The notes under the pieces: generated by a model
What the model saw: only the letters and a program-made list of their open reading frames with translations
Told to the model about the DNA's origin: nothing
Database searches by the model: none
In this document: one piece after another, positions 1 to 9,510 of the stretch
How positions within the stretch are numbered: the first letter of the stretch is position 1
How the letters are laid out: the number at the start of each line of letters is the position of its first letter
Translations under genes and position numbers: made by a program
Source of the DNA: Spirosoma sp.
GTDB lineage: Bacteria > Bacteroidota > Bacteroidia > Cytophagales > Spirosomataceae
Length of the DNA: 64,000 bases
Direction: 5' to 3'
NCBI RefSeq assembly: GCF_026391055.1
Contig: NZ_JAPLET010000029.1
Location: 1 to 64,000, forward strand

Positions 1-514
1 GGTTGAGGGTGTAGAAGAAGACGAACCAGGCCAGCGACTGGCGCATGATGTTCATGCTGCTGAACATCATCAGGCTGACAAAGAAAAAGAAGGTGAACCA
101 GGGCAGAATGAAAGGGAACTTCTCCAGAGCTTTGTAGAAAATGAACATCTGGAACAAAGCCATCAGAATAAAAATGAACGTAAAATGGGCACCTATATAG
201 TTGAGTATTTTATACATGAACTCAAAGCCAAACTCGATTTCCCGGGACACGGAGCCGGTTTCTTTGAGTTCGAGGAAGATTTCCACGTAGACTTTGTAGT
301 CGATGCCCACGTAGTAGCGGCAGCCAACCACGAGGCTATAAAGGATGATGAGTATAGTGAGGTTAGGCCCCCAATAGTTAGGGAAAGTGATTAGTCCGGT
401 GCGTTGGTCAATAACCGCCCTTGCTGATGGTTGTGCAAAGAGCAGCATCGACCCCATCAGCAAGGTGTATAGAATGTATGTTCCGGGCTCGACCATGCCT
501 CCTGGCTGTGTCAT
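1..514 (-). CDS. EpsG-family (Wzy-like) exopolysaccharide polymerase, 3' part outside window
   Basis: The minus-strand frame is open from an ATG at 514 to the window edge, so about 171 N-terminal residues are visible and the C-terminus is missing. Several hydrophobic segments alternate with short loops. The order of motifs fits EpsG: a G/C-R-Y-Y-V-G-x-D-Y-x-x-Y stretch in the first loop after a membrane segment, then a SMNIMRQ motif near the visible end. EpsG/Wzy proteins are inner-membrane enzymes that polymerise lipid-linked repeat units at the periplasmic face. It starts 8 nt after the stop of the flippase gene, so it is the fourth visible gene of the operon. The family call is by motif recognition; the substrate is unknown. 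Confidence 0.75.
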   Translation of the reverse strand, partial: MTQPGGMVEPGTYILYTLLMGSMLLFAQPSARAVIDQRTGLITFPNYWGPNLTILIILYSLVVGCRYYVGIDYKVYVEIFLELKETGSVSREIEFGFEFMYKILNYIGAHFTFIFILMALFQMFIFYKALEKFPFILPWFTFFFFVSLMMFSSMNIMRQSLAWFVFFYTLN

Positions 515-522
515 ATCTACCC

Positions 523-1998
523 TTAAGCCTGCGAGACTTCTTTCTTACCGGTCGGTATGTTCAATAGATCAGTAATCATGTAGAAGTCACCTTTGGTATA
601 TATTCCCAAAAGGTAGCCGACTGGCAGTAAACCGAGCAGAATCACCGCGCGAATTCCATAGCTCAGCAGGTAATTGGTAGCGGGTATGAATTCATTCAGA
701 ACAAACCAGCCCACGGTGATGCCGGTAAAGAAAAGCATCATTCCTGGATGAAAAAACAGCCGAATCTGAGGGTCTATTTTGGCGGCATCGCGGGTGAACA
801 GCACACGCTCAAACAGACAGGCCAGCAACAGGGCAACGGCAACGGAAACTGGCAGATCATTGAAGAAATTGAAATAGGCCATCGTGGTTGAGAAAAAGAC
901 GATAGCCACAATGAACAGGATAGAATTGCGGTTAAAAGCCCTGAAGCTGTTATTGGCAAATAAGTAGTTCTGGTAGGGAATGGTCAATATTTTGACATAA
1001 GCGAACAGAATCGACAGAATCAGCACTGGGAACGCTTCGAGGTAGCGGGCGCCAAAAACCAGTGTAATCAATTCGTTTCCGAACAGCGAAGCGGCCAGAA
1101 CCGCCGGTAAGAAGCTGATAGTGATGAATCGTTCATAACTGCTTAACTGGCTGATCGTTTTGTCGTTGTTGTTGTCCGTTGCGTTCTTAGAGAAAACCGA
1201 TAACAGAATACTGCCAATGCTGATGCCTAAGGTCATGAGCAGCAGCCCGAGCCGATTTCCTACGTTATAGAAGCCAATTTGCTCCGGCGAAACCTGATAA
1301 AGCCCCAATAGTACTTTATCGAAGCTGACTAATAGTCCGTAGGCAATTGTGGATGTGGAAATCGTCATGGAATAACGGATGTACTTCTTCACAACCGCCA
1401 GTGAATAGGTGCCAAAGTCCGACCGGATCAAGTTGATCAATGGATAAACAGAGCTTAAAGCGCAAGCCGCCATAATATACCAGGCAATGCCGATTTCCGA
1501 CTCTCCCAGCAGAACGGCGGCAATTTTGGCAATATTGATCAGCGTCTGAGCATAAAAATCAGTCATGTTGGACCTGATAATATTGAGCTTCGACGATTGA
1601 TCCGTTATGTAGATATAAAAGGGCGTCATTAAGTAATCCTGGAGGATAAAAATGACGATCAGCGAGATCTGAAGATCGGTAAAGGTGCCGTTATGACTGA
1701 AGTGATTCCAGAGAACAAAAGATAAAACCAGTAACGATGTGAGGACATTATACAGAATAAAAACAACCATGTAGTTCTTGAGTCCTATCTGGTTGTTTTC
1801 ATTGTACATTTTCAAATGAACGCTGTTAACGGTATGCGTAAAGATCGACTTCACCAGAACCTGGAAAGACATGGCCAGTCCGATGTTGCCCATGATGGTT
1901 GGTCCGCCAATACGGGCAATAAATACAGAGCTCAGAATACCCAGGCCCATTGATATGATACTAATGAAAAAATTCTGTCCTATCTTCTTGCCTAACAT
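523..1998 (-). CDS. Polysaccharide flippase, Wzx/MATE-like
   Basis: A 491-residue protein made almost entirely of hydrophobic segments, consistent with the 12-14 helix membrane transporters of the polysaccharide-biosynthesis (Wzx/RfbX, MOP superfamily) group. The N-terminus, with a basic start and an FISIISMGLGILSSVFIAR-type first helix, is typical. Such proteins flip undecaprenyl-linked oligosaccharide units across the inner membrane for a Wzy polymerase. The gene lies 23 nt after the wzc-like gene and 8 nt before the EpsG-type polymerase, which supports a Wzx/Wzy-dependent exopolysaccharide pathway. Length and membrane content are normal. No substrate can be inferred. Confidence 0.85.
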   Translation of the reverse strand: MLGKKIGQNFFISIISMGLGILSSVFIARIGGPTIMGNIGLAMSFQVLVKSIFTHTVNSVHLKMYNENNQIGLKNYMVVFILYNVLTSLLVLSFVLWNHFSHNGTFTDLQISLIVIFILQDYLMTPFYIYITDQSSKLNIIRSNMTDFYAQTLINIAKIAAVLLGESEIGIAWYIMAACALSSVYPLINLIRSDFGTYSLAVVKKYIRYSMTISTSTIAYGLLVSFDKVLLGLYQVSPEQIGFYNVGNRLGLLLMTLGISIGSILLSVFSKNATDNNNDKTISQLSSYERFITISFLPAVLAASLFGNELITLVFGARYLEAFPVLILSILFAYVKILTIPYQNYLFANNSFRAFNRNSILFIVAIVFFSTTMAYFNFFNDLPVSVAVALLLACLFERVLFTRDAAKIDPQIRLFFHPGMMLFFTGITVGWFVLNEFIPATNYLLSYGIRAVILLGLLPVGYLLGIYTKGDFYMITDLLNIPTGKKEVSQA

Positions 1999-2021
1999 TA
2001 TTCATTTGTTGTTTACGGTGG

Positions 2022-4301
2022 TTACTTTACTCGGTAACTATTCTCTTTCCGGGCGTCGTTGAGTACGATGAGCGGACGTTTCAGTTTATTTTCCAGATGG
2101 GCTTCCCGGATACTCTCAAGCCGTTCTATAGGGGTGTAATTGTAACGCACAACAAAAATGGTGGTGTCGATATGATCGGCCAGCGCAAAGGTATCGGCCA
2201 CTTCACCCACGGGTGCCGAGTCGATAATGACATAGTCGAAGCGTTTCCGCAGTTCGCCGATCAATGTGCCTATACCTGCATTTAGCAAAAACTCAGGCGC
2301 ATTAGCAGGCAAAGGTCCCGTACCGATAACCGATAGGTTAGGCGTACCCGGAAAGGGCGTCAACAGGCTGTTCAGGGAGGGAGTGCTACCGTTCAGGTAA
2401 TCCGTTATGCCAACCTCATGCTCCACGCGCAAACCAGTCAGAAGGCGTGGATTTCGGAAGTTTAAATCGAGCAGGGCTACTTTCTTATTCAGAAAGCAGA
2501 GGCTTAGAGCCAGATTGATACTAAAGAAGGTTTTCCCTTCTTTGGCTACGCTGGACGTTACCAGAATAACCTGGTGCGGCTGATTGGCAGTTGAAAAATG
2601 TAGGTTACTTCGTATCAGGCGAAGCTGCTCAATTATTGGCTTCCTGGTTTCCTGCGATATAACGAAAATCCCTTTCTTTCTATAGTGCGTTACCTCGCCC
2701 AGAATAGGCACTGCAACGGCGGTCGACACATCGCTGCGCTGGCGAACCTTGTTGCTCAACAAATCAGGAACAGTAATGAAGGCAAGCGGTAAAATCAGCC
2801 CCAGTATGAATGCCAGGGCAAAAATAACGGGTTTTTTAGGCGACACGGGCGTTTTAGAGGCCGTTGCCGGATCAATAACGCGGGTATTTGAAAGGGTAGC
2901 TGCCAGCGACAGCGACGATTCTTCCCGTTTTTGCAGCAAAAACGAGTACAAATTTCGCTTAACGCCTTCCTGCCGGTTTATGGCGTTGAGCTGGCGCTCA
3001 ATATCGGGTACCTGAGTAATGTGCTCCTGTAAATTGTTGATTTTGGCTGTCAGGTCGCCCTGCGTAATGAACAGGCCTCGTTTTACGGTCTTTAAGTTTT
3101 CAAGAATGGACTGTCTGAAGCTGGCTAGCTGCTCATCGATGTGTACGACCAGTGGGTTTGTTGTTTCGCTGGTACGCAGCATACGTTCGCGCTGGAGAAG
3201 CAGATCATTGAATTTACCAATAAAGTCCTGTAACGTTGGGTCGTTGATTGTCAGGTTGCTGGGTACCAACTCATATTTTTGCTTTTGCCGTACCAGGTAT
3301 CGTTCCAGCGATTCGGCAATATCGAGTTGTATTTTATTGGCTGATAGCTGATTGTTGTAAATTCTGGATTCTTCGAGATATCCATTTGCTTCGGAGCGAA
3401 CATCGGTTACCTGGTTTCGGCGTTTGAACTCCTCGGTCGCCTTCTCTATATCCGACAATTCGGCGGTTAAGTCTTTTAGCCGTTCCTCAATGAATTTTAT
3501 TGTGTTGAGTGCCAGTATATTACGGTCTTCCTTGTTCTCTTTATTGTACACCTCAATGAGCTTATTCAGAATAACTTTTCCTTTCTCCGGAACGGCACTC
3601 TGCATGTATACACTCAAAACATTTGCTTTTTTATTAAGCTGAATAATGGCTGTCGCTTTACTGTAGCTGTCAGCCATATCCTCCAGGTTATTGAAGAAGA
3701 TGAATATTTTTTTGGGTTGCCACCGCATGGCTTCCGGATTGGCCTGAACCGTAAACGTGCCATAAGGACGTTGGATCAACTGGCCAAACCGGTAGGTATT
3801 GGCGGGGGGGGGGCCGTCCTGCAACTGAAACTCCTGGGTATTTTTAATGACTATGGCAATCGGCTTTGTATAGGCCGATTCCGAGAGTGTTTTAACGAAC
3901 AGACGGATAGGTAGATCGGCGCCAAAAATCTCTCTTTTCTTGAATGAATCGGCAACGTAATAACTGGTTTGTAAGCCGAGTTCCGTTAAAACCCGGTGCA
4001 TCAGGGTCACCGATCTTAACGCTTCGATCTCATCCTCAATACTGGTTGTTGAGTTTAAGATATCCAACTCCTTAAAAATCGGATTACCCGGCCGAATATC
4101 GGGGCCTTTCTCTATGTCTTTGATTAACAGGCTTATACTGACATTATATTGCGGGGTGGCCGATTTTAAATAAAGGACGGCCAGTACCAGGCTACCGGCA
4201 ATGCTGATTACAAACAGATACCAGAAACGCCGGTATTTGTAAAGGAATCGTCTGAAGCTGCTTTCTCCGGATGATACGTAACTTACTTCTCCTTCGGTCA
4301 T
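2022..4301 (-). CDS. Wzc-like polysaccharide co-polymerase with tyrosine-kinase-type ATPase domain
   Basis: 759 residues. The N-terminal Wzz-type chain-length domain is bounded by membrane helices near residues 28-48 and 495-520, with a long coiled-coil periplasmic part between them. The C-terminal cytoplasmic P-loop domain has a Walker A (SSVAKEGKTF), a Walker A' (VALLDLNFR, where the usual second Asp is Asn) and a Walker B (YVIIDSAP). Proteins of this type control polymer length and export together with Wza. The C-terminal tail is short and has one Tyr near its end instead of the usual tyrosine cluster, so cycling by autophosphorylation may be reduced (inference). A run of ten C lies inside the coding strand (see 3804-3813). 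It is 25 nt downstream of the wza-like gene. Confidence 0.9.
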   Translation of the reverse strand: MTEGEVSYVSSGESSFRRFLYKYRRFWYLFVISIAGSLVLAVLYLKSATPQYNVSISLLIKDIEKGPDIRPGNPIFKELDILNSTTSIEDEIEALRSVTLMHRVLTELGLQTSYYVADSFKKREIFGADLPIRLFVKTLSESAYTKPIAIVIKNTQEFQLQDGPPPANTYRFGQLIQRPYGTFTVQANPEAMRWQPKKIFIFFNNLEDMADSYSKATAIIQLNKKANVLSVYMQSAVPEKGKVILNKLIEVYNKENKEDRNILALNTIKFIEERLKDLTAELSDIEKATEEFKRRNQVTDVRSEANGYLEESRIYNNQLSANKIQLDIAESLERYLVRQKQKYELVPSNLTINDPTLQDFIGKFNDLLLQRERMLRTSETTNPLVVHIDEQLASFRQSILENLKTVKRGLFITQGDLTAKINNLQEHITQVPDIERQLNAINRQEGVKRNLYSFLLQKREESSLSLAATLSNTRVIDPATASKTPVSPKKPVIFALAFILGLILPLAFITVPDLLSNKVRQRSDVSTAVAVPILGEVTHYRKKGIFVISQETRKPIIEQLRLIRSNLHFSTANQPHQVILVTSSVAKEGKTFFSINLALSLCFLNKKVALLDLNFRNPRLLTGLRVEHEVGITDYLNGSTPSLNSLLTPFPGTPNLSVIGTGPLPANAPEFLLNAGIGTLIGELRKRFDYVIIDSAPVGEVADTFALADHIDTTIFVVRYNYTPIERLESIREAHLENKLKRPLIVLNDARKENSYRVK
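3804..3813. repeat. G10/C10 homopolymer inside the wzc-like gene
   Basis: Ten consecutive G on the plus strand (C on the coding strand) encode a Gly-Pro-Pro-Pro-Ala stretch in the periplasmic domain. Tracts of this length are prone to slipped-strand mispairing. A change of one base would shift the frame and remove the kinase domain, so it is a candidate on/off switch for the polysaccharide. Confidence 0.6.
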
Positions 4302-4326
4302 AACGTTTTTCTGTAAATTACTCGGG

Positions 4327-5127
4327 TTATCGAAAGAGTGATATGATCGTTAAAGCAATCGACGAGACAAGGGTAGTCCATAAGGGAATATACCGGTTAG
4401 AAGGGTCCGTCTGGTAAGTCTTCGATTTACTGTCGGGTTCTACATAAACGATGTCATTTTGATGCAGGTAAAAAAACGGCGTATCGAGAGCCGCTTTGTT
4501 GGTCAGGTCAATGCGATTGGCGGTACGAATGCCGTTCTGATGCCGGATGACCAGAACGTTCTCCCGCTTGCCAAACACAGTCATATCGCCAGCCATCCCC
4601 AGCGCTTCGAGCACGTTCACACTTTCGCGGGTTACGGTAAACGTAGATGGGCGCGTCACTTCGCCCAGTACGGTTATGTTAAAGTTGGTCAGCTTCACGC
4701 TTACAACCGGTCCTTTCAGGTATTTCGAAACGTCGAGGGTAAGTTTCTGGGCAGCTTCTTCTTTTGTCAGGTCGCCGAGTTTAATTCGCCCCAGCACCGG
4801 AAAGTCAATATATCCTTCACGATCTACTAGATAGCCTTCTTTATCCGATTTATTAGTAAGTGCATTATTGACCATACCCGGTTCGGTAGGGCTGGTACTG
4901 CTGGAGGCTAGTATCCCTTTGTTGAATAAAATAGTTGATTCAGGGTTTTGGCTGCTTACGGTTATAGAGAGCACATCATCCGGCTGAATCCGTAAGGGGG
5001 AGTTGTTCAAAATCTGTGCCTTTTCTTGATCCAGGCCCCGCAAGTCGTTCAGGTAGATCAACTTACGGTTGGTGCTACAGGCCATTAGTCCAAAAAAAGA
5101 GAGAAAAAGTAATCGTTTGAAAATCAT
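4327..5127 (-). CDS. Wza-like polysaccharide export lipoprotein
   Basis: 266 residues with a lipoprotein signal (hydrophobic stretch, then LMAC with the lipidated Cys near position 17). A Poly_export domain follows (LRIQPDDVLSITV at about 45-57), then SLBB-like repeats (FNITVLGEVTRPSTF, and 'ALGMAGDMTVFGKRENVLVIR'-type features), and a hydrophobic C-terminal segment (about 245-263). Wza-type proteins form the outer-membrane channel for capsule or exopolysaccharide. It is the first gene of the visible operon; its promoter must lie in 5128-5894. The Wza plus Wzc order is typical of Bacteroidota polysaccharide loci. Confidence 0.88.
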   Translation of the reverse strand: MIFKRLLFLSFFGLMACSTNRKLIYLNDLRGLDQEKAQILNNSPLRIQPDDVLSITVSSQNPESTILFNKGILASSSTSPTEPGMVNNALTNKSDKEGYLVDREGYIDFPVLGRIKLGDLTKEEAAQKLTLDVSKYLKGPVVSVKLTNFNITVLGEVTRPSTFTVTRESVNVLEALGMAGDMTVFGKRENVLVIRHQNGIRTANRIDLTNKAALDTPFFYLHQNDIVYVEPDSKSKTYQTDPSNRYIPLWTTLVSSIALTIISLFR

Positions 5128-5894
5128 TTGTTGAGATGTATTACTGAAAAGGGTTTCATTGGAAACGGATGGTATAATAGGATAAATAATGGGTTGAGAA
5201 CGGTAAAATTCAGTCAGTTTCTGCGATCAGTACAGTCTAGGCTTACACACTGCCAGCGTTTAAATAGGATACGTTGAATTAGATAGAAATAGGATAGAAA
5301 AATTCTATAATGGCTCTCTGCCAGAAGAAAGTATAGCAGCTACACCTTCCCAAAAACAGAAGACAATAAAAAGGTAATGGTATGTTTTATACTTTCAATA
5401 GACTATTATACTGTACCCAAGGACGAAGATAATAAATTAGTTTAAATTTTTTCATTTGTTTTAACATTAAGTTAAATAAAATGTTGGTTATGAGGTGGTT
5501 AGTTCTGTGAATGAGCATCTTGCGCAGCCGGAAAGGCTATTCTATGATGGGGCATTCGGCATGATCTTTCCAGCTAAAACGAAAAAGGGCTGTTCGCTAA
5601 ATTTTTGTCTTCGAGGGTGATATTTTGCAAAAATATTATAAAGAAAGCAATTACAATAAACTATAAGTGTAATGGGTAGACAATTAATTACCAGAACTGG
5701 CTGTAAAGAGCAATTACAGGCAACTACTGGAGAAAAATAAAGTGAAGTCTTCCAGAATACGGGAAATATCCCATTGATTCTCAGCCCGGATTGACAGTCA
5801 TTTGCCAGAGTATAGTGTATAAGTTGACGAGTAGTTGGAATTGAAGCTGTCTCCCTTTTTATAAAAGATTACTCACCTTTTCGTCTGGCTGGTA
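5128..5894. other. 767-bp divergent intergenic region
   Basis: This region separates the leftward polysaccharide operon from the rightward lipoprotein gene and must hold both promoters. It is AT-rich around 5390-5480, with TATTATAC- and TTTAACATTAA-like stretches, and again near 5620-5690. No ORF with recognisable content, RNA gene or strong hairpin was seen. Its length suggests regulated transcription of the polysaccharide genes (inference). Confidence 0.5.
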
Positions 5895-6245
5895 ATGGGT
5901 TACGCTACAGTAAAAAATAGTCTTTGCGTGCTGGGCCTTCTGGCCCTTCTCCAGGCCTGTTCGTATTCCGTAATTGTATCCAACAAGAATGGGGTAGCGC
6001 AACCAGACCCTTTCCGGCAGGAACTGGGTTTTTATAACCTTAAAAAGGTGCAGGATGTCAAGTTCATCAACCGCCTTTCTTTATTGCAGAATAGCGTAAT
6101 GGTCATTGATTCGACCTGTACGGAAGGCTTTCACTCAATAGAATATAAGATTACGTTCGGCGATATGCTTCGGAACACGATCACGTTTGGCAAACGGAAA
6201 GCGGTAAGGGTTCGGATTGTCTGTATAAAACCGTCAAATCAGTAA
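5895..6245 (+). CDS. Small outer-membrane lipoprotein, weakly Bor-like
   Basis: 116 residues with a lipoprotein signal ending in LLQAC (Cys22). The mature part has a beta-rich pattern with two later Cys residues and a TFGKRKAVRVRIVC ending. It resembles in outline the Bor/Iss serum-resistance lipoproteins (a 'G..x(n)..C..x(n)..iTfG...a.v.C' layout), but this similarity is weak and judged by eye only. Its stop overlaps the start of the FAD-oxidase gene (TAATG), so the two are probably translated together. Function unknown. Confidence 0.6.
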   Translation: MGYATVKNSLCVLGLLALLQACSYSVIVSNKNGVAQPDPFRQELGFYNLKKVQDVKFINRLSLLQNSVMVIDSTCTEGFHSIEYKITFGDMLRNTITFGKRKAVRVRIVCIKPSNQ

Positions 6246-7870
6246 TGTCCATGGCGCAAATAACAACGCATCACGTTACGGACTGGAACAACTATCATTT
6301 TAACGGGCCTTACCCAACAAAATGCCTGTTTGATATCGACACCAACCGGACCATTGTTTCGCTCATTGATCGATATACTGATAGCGCCAGCAGTATTCAG
6401 GGGTTAATAAGTGATAGTCTGGCCAATAACGAACGGTTTCGGGCGTATGGCAGCGCCTGGTCATTGTCGAATGTAGCCCATCAGCGCGATCGAATGCTTT
6501 TTAACGCCAACCTGAACATCCGGCTGGAGATCAAGGACAGCCAGTTGCATCCGTCCACCACTTACCAGTCGGAAAACCTTTTTCTGTTTCAGTGCGGCAA
6601 CACGATCAAGGAGATTTCGGAGTTCCTACAGAAGAAAGGTAAATCGCTGAAAACATGCGGGGCCAGTAATGGACAAACCATAGCCGGGGCTATTTCTACG
6701 GGTGTTCACGGATCATCCATTGATGTCGGGTCTGTTCAGGACTGCGTGGTGGGGCTTCAGCTAATCATCGGCCCTAATGCAAATGATCGGGTATACATTG
6801 AGCGTGAAAGCCGCCCGGCGCTGTCGGATGAGTTTGCCCGACGGATACAGTCAAGAGTTATTCGGAGCGATGACTTGTTCAATGCGGCACTGGTGAGCTT
6901 AGGGGCATTTGGCGTTATTCATGGTGTCGTTCTCGAAGCTGAGGACCTGTATCTCCTGAAGCGCTATGTCAAGAAAATAAGCAAGGCCGATGCGCTGCAA
7001 ATTGCCGCAACGATGGATTTTGCCAATGCTCGCTTCAAACTTCCCGACGAAGTGCTGCCGGATGGAACCGTAAACCGACCCTTCCACTACAAACTGTACA
7101 TAAACCCTTACAACGCCAGTGAGGATTTCGTAACCGAAATTATCTACAAAAAGCCCTATCGAACCGGCTACCCCAACCCGGTTCCGTTCGTGCAAAACGC
7201 TATTTTTAAAGACATACCCACTTGGGTGTCGGCATTTGCTGCCAAGCATAAGCGAATCATTCCCAGGATATTGGACGCGTTAAAAAGCGAAGCGTTTCCA
7301 AAAGTGGATGACACTATAGAAGGTACGCTTGGCGAAATATTCTGGGACACCTCTCAGTCGAGTGCGGCTTTTGGCTGCGGTTTTGGCATAGACATTGCCG
7401 ACTCGCCCAAAGCCCTCGACCTGTTCATCGACCTGATGAACGACAAAGGCCCGATACCGGGTATTCTGTCTATGCGGTTCGTAAAAGCGTCGGAGGCCAC
7501 GCTGGGGTTTACCCGGTTTCCGACTACCTGTATTCTGGAAGTGGATGGAGTGCCCTGGAAAGGAAATCAGAATATGATCTCACTGGACGACTTTCTGACG
7601 GATGTGATTAAAACCTTCAAGGATAGCGGCATTGCCTTCACCCTGCACTGGGGTAAAAATGCTCCCTGGTCTTTCCCGAACCTGATCGACCTGATGTACG
7701 GGAACGCTGACGACAAATGGAAGGATATGCGGAGTATACTACTCTCGAAGGAAATAGCGCATCTGTTTTCCAATGATTTTTTAAGCACCGTCAACCTGGC
7801 CGATTACCGTGTAAACATAGCACCTGACTTCGTGGCCCTACGTGATGCGGTTGCCGCTTCGGTTGTGTGA
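6245..7870 (+). CDS. FAD-linked oxidase, VAO/PCMH family (aldonolactone/alditol-oxidase-like)
   Basis: 541 residues. A PCMH-type FAD-binding domain is seen at about residues 85-235: GNTIKEISEFLQ, then CGASNGQTIAGAISTGVHGSS, which is the characteristic FAD-contact loop of this family. The C-terminal substrate domain ends with a LHWGKN motif, matching the HWGK signature of the arabinono-/gulono-lactone and alditol oxidase branch. These enzymes oxidise a sugar or sugar-like alcohol and pass electrons to O2 or another acceptor. There is no clear signal peptide, so it is probably cytoplasmic. It overlaps the lipoprotein gene by 1 nt. The substrate cannot be told from sequence alone. Confidence 0.8.
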   Translation: MSMAQITTHHVTDWNNYHFNGPYPTKCLFDIDTNRTIVSLIDRYTDSASSIQGLISDSLANNERFRAYGSAWSLSNVAHQRDRMLFNANLNIRLEIKDSQLHPSTTYQSENLFLFQCGNTIKEISEFLQKKGKSLKTCGASNGQTIAGAISTGVHGSSIDVGSVQDCVVGLQLIIGPNANDRVYIERESRPALSDEFARRIQSRVIRSDDLFNAALVSLGAFGVIHGVVLEAEDLYLLKRYVKKISKADALQIAATMDFANARFKLPDEVLPDGTVNRPFHYKLYINPYNASEDFVTEIIYKKPYRTGYPNPVPFVQNAIFKDIPTWVSAFAAKHKRIIPRILDALKSEAFPKVDDTIEGTLGEIFWDTSQSSAAFGCGFGIDIADSPKALDLFIDLMNDKGPIPGILSMRFVKASEATLGFTRFPTTCILEVDGVPWKGNQNMISLDDFLTDVIKTFKDSGIAFTLHWGKNAPWSFPNLIDLMYGNADDKWKDMRSILLSKEIAHLFSNDFLSTVNLADYRVNIAPDFVALRDAVAASVV

Positions 7871-7911
7871 GGGGTAATTTATGGATTTGGAACGTATGCT
7901 TTTTTTAGTAA

Positions 7912-7957
7912 TGTCAGGTTAAAGAACCTGACAGAGAAGGTTTCTCAAAACCTTCTC
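7912..7957. terminator. Two tandem hairpins between convergent genes
   Basis: Hairpin one has 9-bp arms (TGTCAGGTT / AACCTGACA) with a 4-nt loop at 7912-7933. Hairpin two has 10-bp arms (GAGAAGGTTT / AAACCTTCTC) with a 4-nt loop at 7934-7957. They sit between the convergent oxidase and DUF1501 genes and probably terminate both transcripts. Confidence 0.7.
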
Positions 7958-7993
7958 CAGGGAACATGAATAAAATTTGGGATGACTCATGTT

Positions 7994-9469
7994 TCAGGCT
8001 AGTATTTCATTGACAACTTTACCGGCTGTATCTGTAAGACGGAAGTTCCGGCCCTGGAAAGGGTAAGTGAATTTCTCATGATCGAAGCCCATTAAGTGAA
8101 GAATTGTGGCTTGTAAATCGTGGACATGCACCCGATCGGTCACGCCATAGTAGCCCAACTCATCGGTCTGCCCATGTGTGTAGCCTTGTTTGGTGCCGCC
8201 CCCGGCCATCCACATTGTAAACGCTTCCAGGTGGTGATCCCGGCCCATATAGGGCATTACCAGACCATTTCGGTTTTCCTGCATGGGGGTTCGGCCAAAT
8301 TCGGCACCCCATACCACCAGAGTTTCCTCAAGCAGTCCCCGCATCTTGAGATCTTGCAGCAAGGCCGCTACTGGCTTGTCCGAGAGCCTGCATTTGTGCC
8401 GTAAACCGCCTTCTATATTGTCCGAAGCCGACGTGCCGTGCCCGTCCCAGCCCCAGTCGAAAAGCTGTACGAAACGGACGTCATTCTCAACCAGCTTGCG
8501 GGCCAGCAGGCAATTCATCGCAAAGCTGCCATCTCCGGGTTTTACGCCATACATATCCAGAATAAAGGGTGGCTCTCTCGATACGTCCATCACCTGCGGA
8601 ACGGACATTTGCATCCGGAAAGCCATTTCATACTGGCTTATGCGGGTCAGAGTTTCCGGGTCTTGAGCGTCTTCGTAGGTTTGACGGTTGATGTCGTTGA
8701 TAGCTTCGATGGTTTTTTGGCGCATGTTGCGATTCATGCCCTTAGGATCAGTCACGTACAGCACCGGATCACCGCCGGTGCGGCATTGCACGCCTTGGTA
8801 AACCGATGGCAGAAACCCACTGCCGTACACACTTTTTCCCGCGTCGGGTTGCCGCCCGCCCGACGCCAGCACGATAAAGCCGGGCAGATTCTGGTTATCG
8901 GAGCCTAGTCCATACACGGCCCACGCACCCAGACTCGGGCGGCCCAGCCGGGCGCTCCCCGTATGAAGCAGCAACTGCGCCGGGGCATGGTTGAACTGGT
9001 CGGTGTGCATGGCTTTCAGGAAAGTGATCTCGTCGGCCATCGTTTGCAGGTAAGGAAGGTAGTCCGATAACCACGCCCCCGACTGACCGTACTGGCCAAA
9101 CTTCCCCTGAGGGCCCAGCATCTTGGGAACTCCCTGAATAAAGGCAAACTGTTTACCTTCCAGAAAAGCCGCCGGACAATCTTTACCGTGGAATTTCTCC
9201 AGTTCGGGTTTGTAATCGAACAGTTCCAGTTGAGAAGGAGCCCCTGCCATATGGATATAAATGACCCGTTGGGCTTTAGGTACAAAGTGCGGCACGTGTA
9301 AAGATGCGTCCGAACGGATAGCCGTTGTTTTTTCCCTGGTTGGCCCGCAACCATCCAGCAGTGAGCCCAGCCCCAGCACGCCCAAACCAAAACCAGCGGA
9401 TTGCAGGAAGTGGCGACGGGTCTGACGCTGCACGTCGGCATGAAGTAGTTCGTTCAGTAACTTGTTCAT
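7994..9469 (-). CDS. DUF1501 family Tat-exported protein
   Basis: 491 residues with a twin-arginine signal (RRHFLQSAG at 18-26) followed by a lipobox-like LLDGC (Cys41), suggesting Tat export and lipidation. The rest matches DUF1501, a sulfatase/alkaline-phosphatase-like fold common in Planctomycetota, Verrucomicrobiota and Bacteroidota. Visible family features are HMAGAPSQLELFDYKP near the start and a WGAEFGRTPMQ plus GRDHH stretch near the end. It lies 41 nt downstream of the DUF1549/DUF1553 cytochrome gene, its standard partner. The biochemical role of the pair is unproven; polysaccharide or glycan use is often proposed. Confidence 0.88.
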   Translation of the reverse strand: MNKLLNELLHADVQRQTRRHFLQSAGFGLGVLGLGSLLDGCGPTREKTTAIRSDASLHVPHFVPKAQRVIYIHMAGAPSQLELFDYKPELEKFHGKDCPAAFLEGKQFAFIQGVPKMLGPQGKFGQYGQSGAWLSDYLPYLQTMADEITFLKAMHTDQFNHAPAQLLLHTGSARLGRPSLGAWAVYGLGSDNQNLPGFIVLASGGRQPDAGKSVYGSGFLPSVYQGVQCRTGGDPVLYVTDPKGMNRNMRQKTIEAINDINRQTYEDAQDPETLTRISQYEMAFRMQMSVPQVMDVSREPPFILDMYGVKPGDGSFAMNCLLARKLVENDVRFVQLFDWGWDGHGTSASDNIEGGLRHKCRLSDKPVAALLQDLKMRGLLEETLVVWGAEFGRTPMQENRNGLVMPYMGRDHHLEAFTMWMAGGGTKQGYTHGQTDELGYYGVTDRVHVHDLQATILHLMGFDHEKFTYPFQGRNFRLTDTAGKVVNEILA

Positions 9470-9510
9470 CGTTGGTTTAGCTGGGAGAAATGGCGTGTGA
9501 AAGTGCAGAA

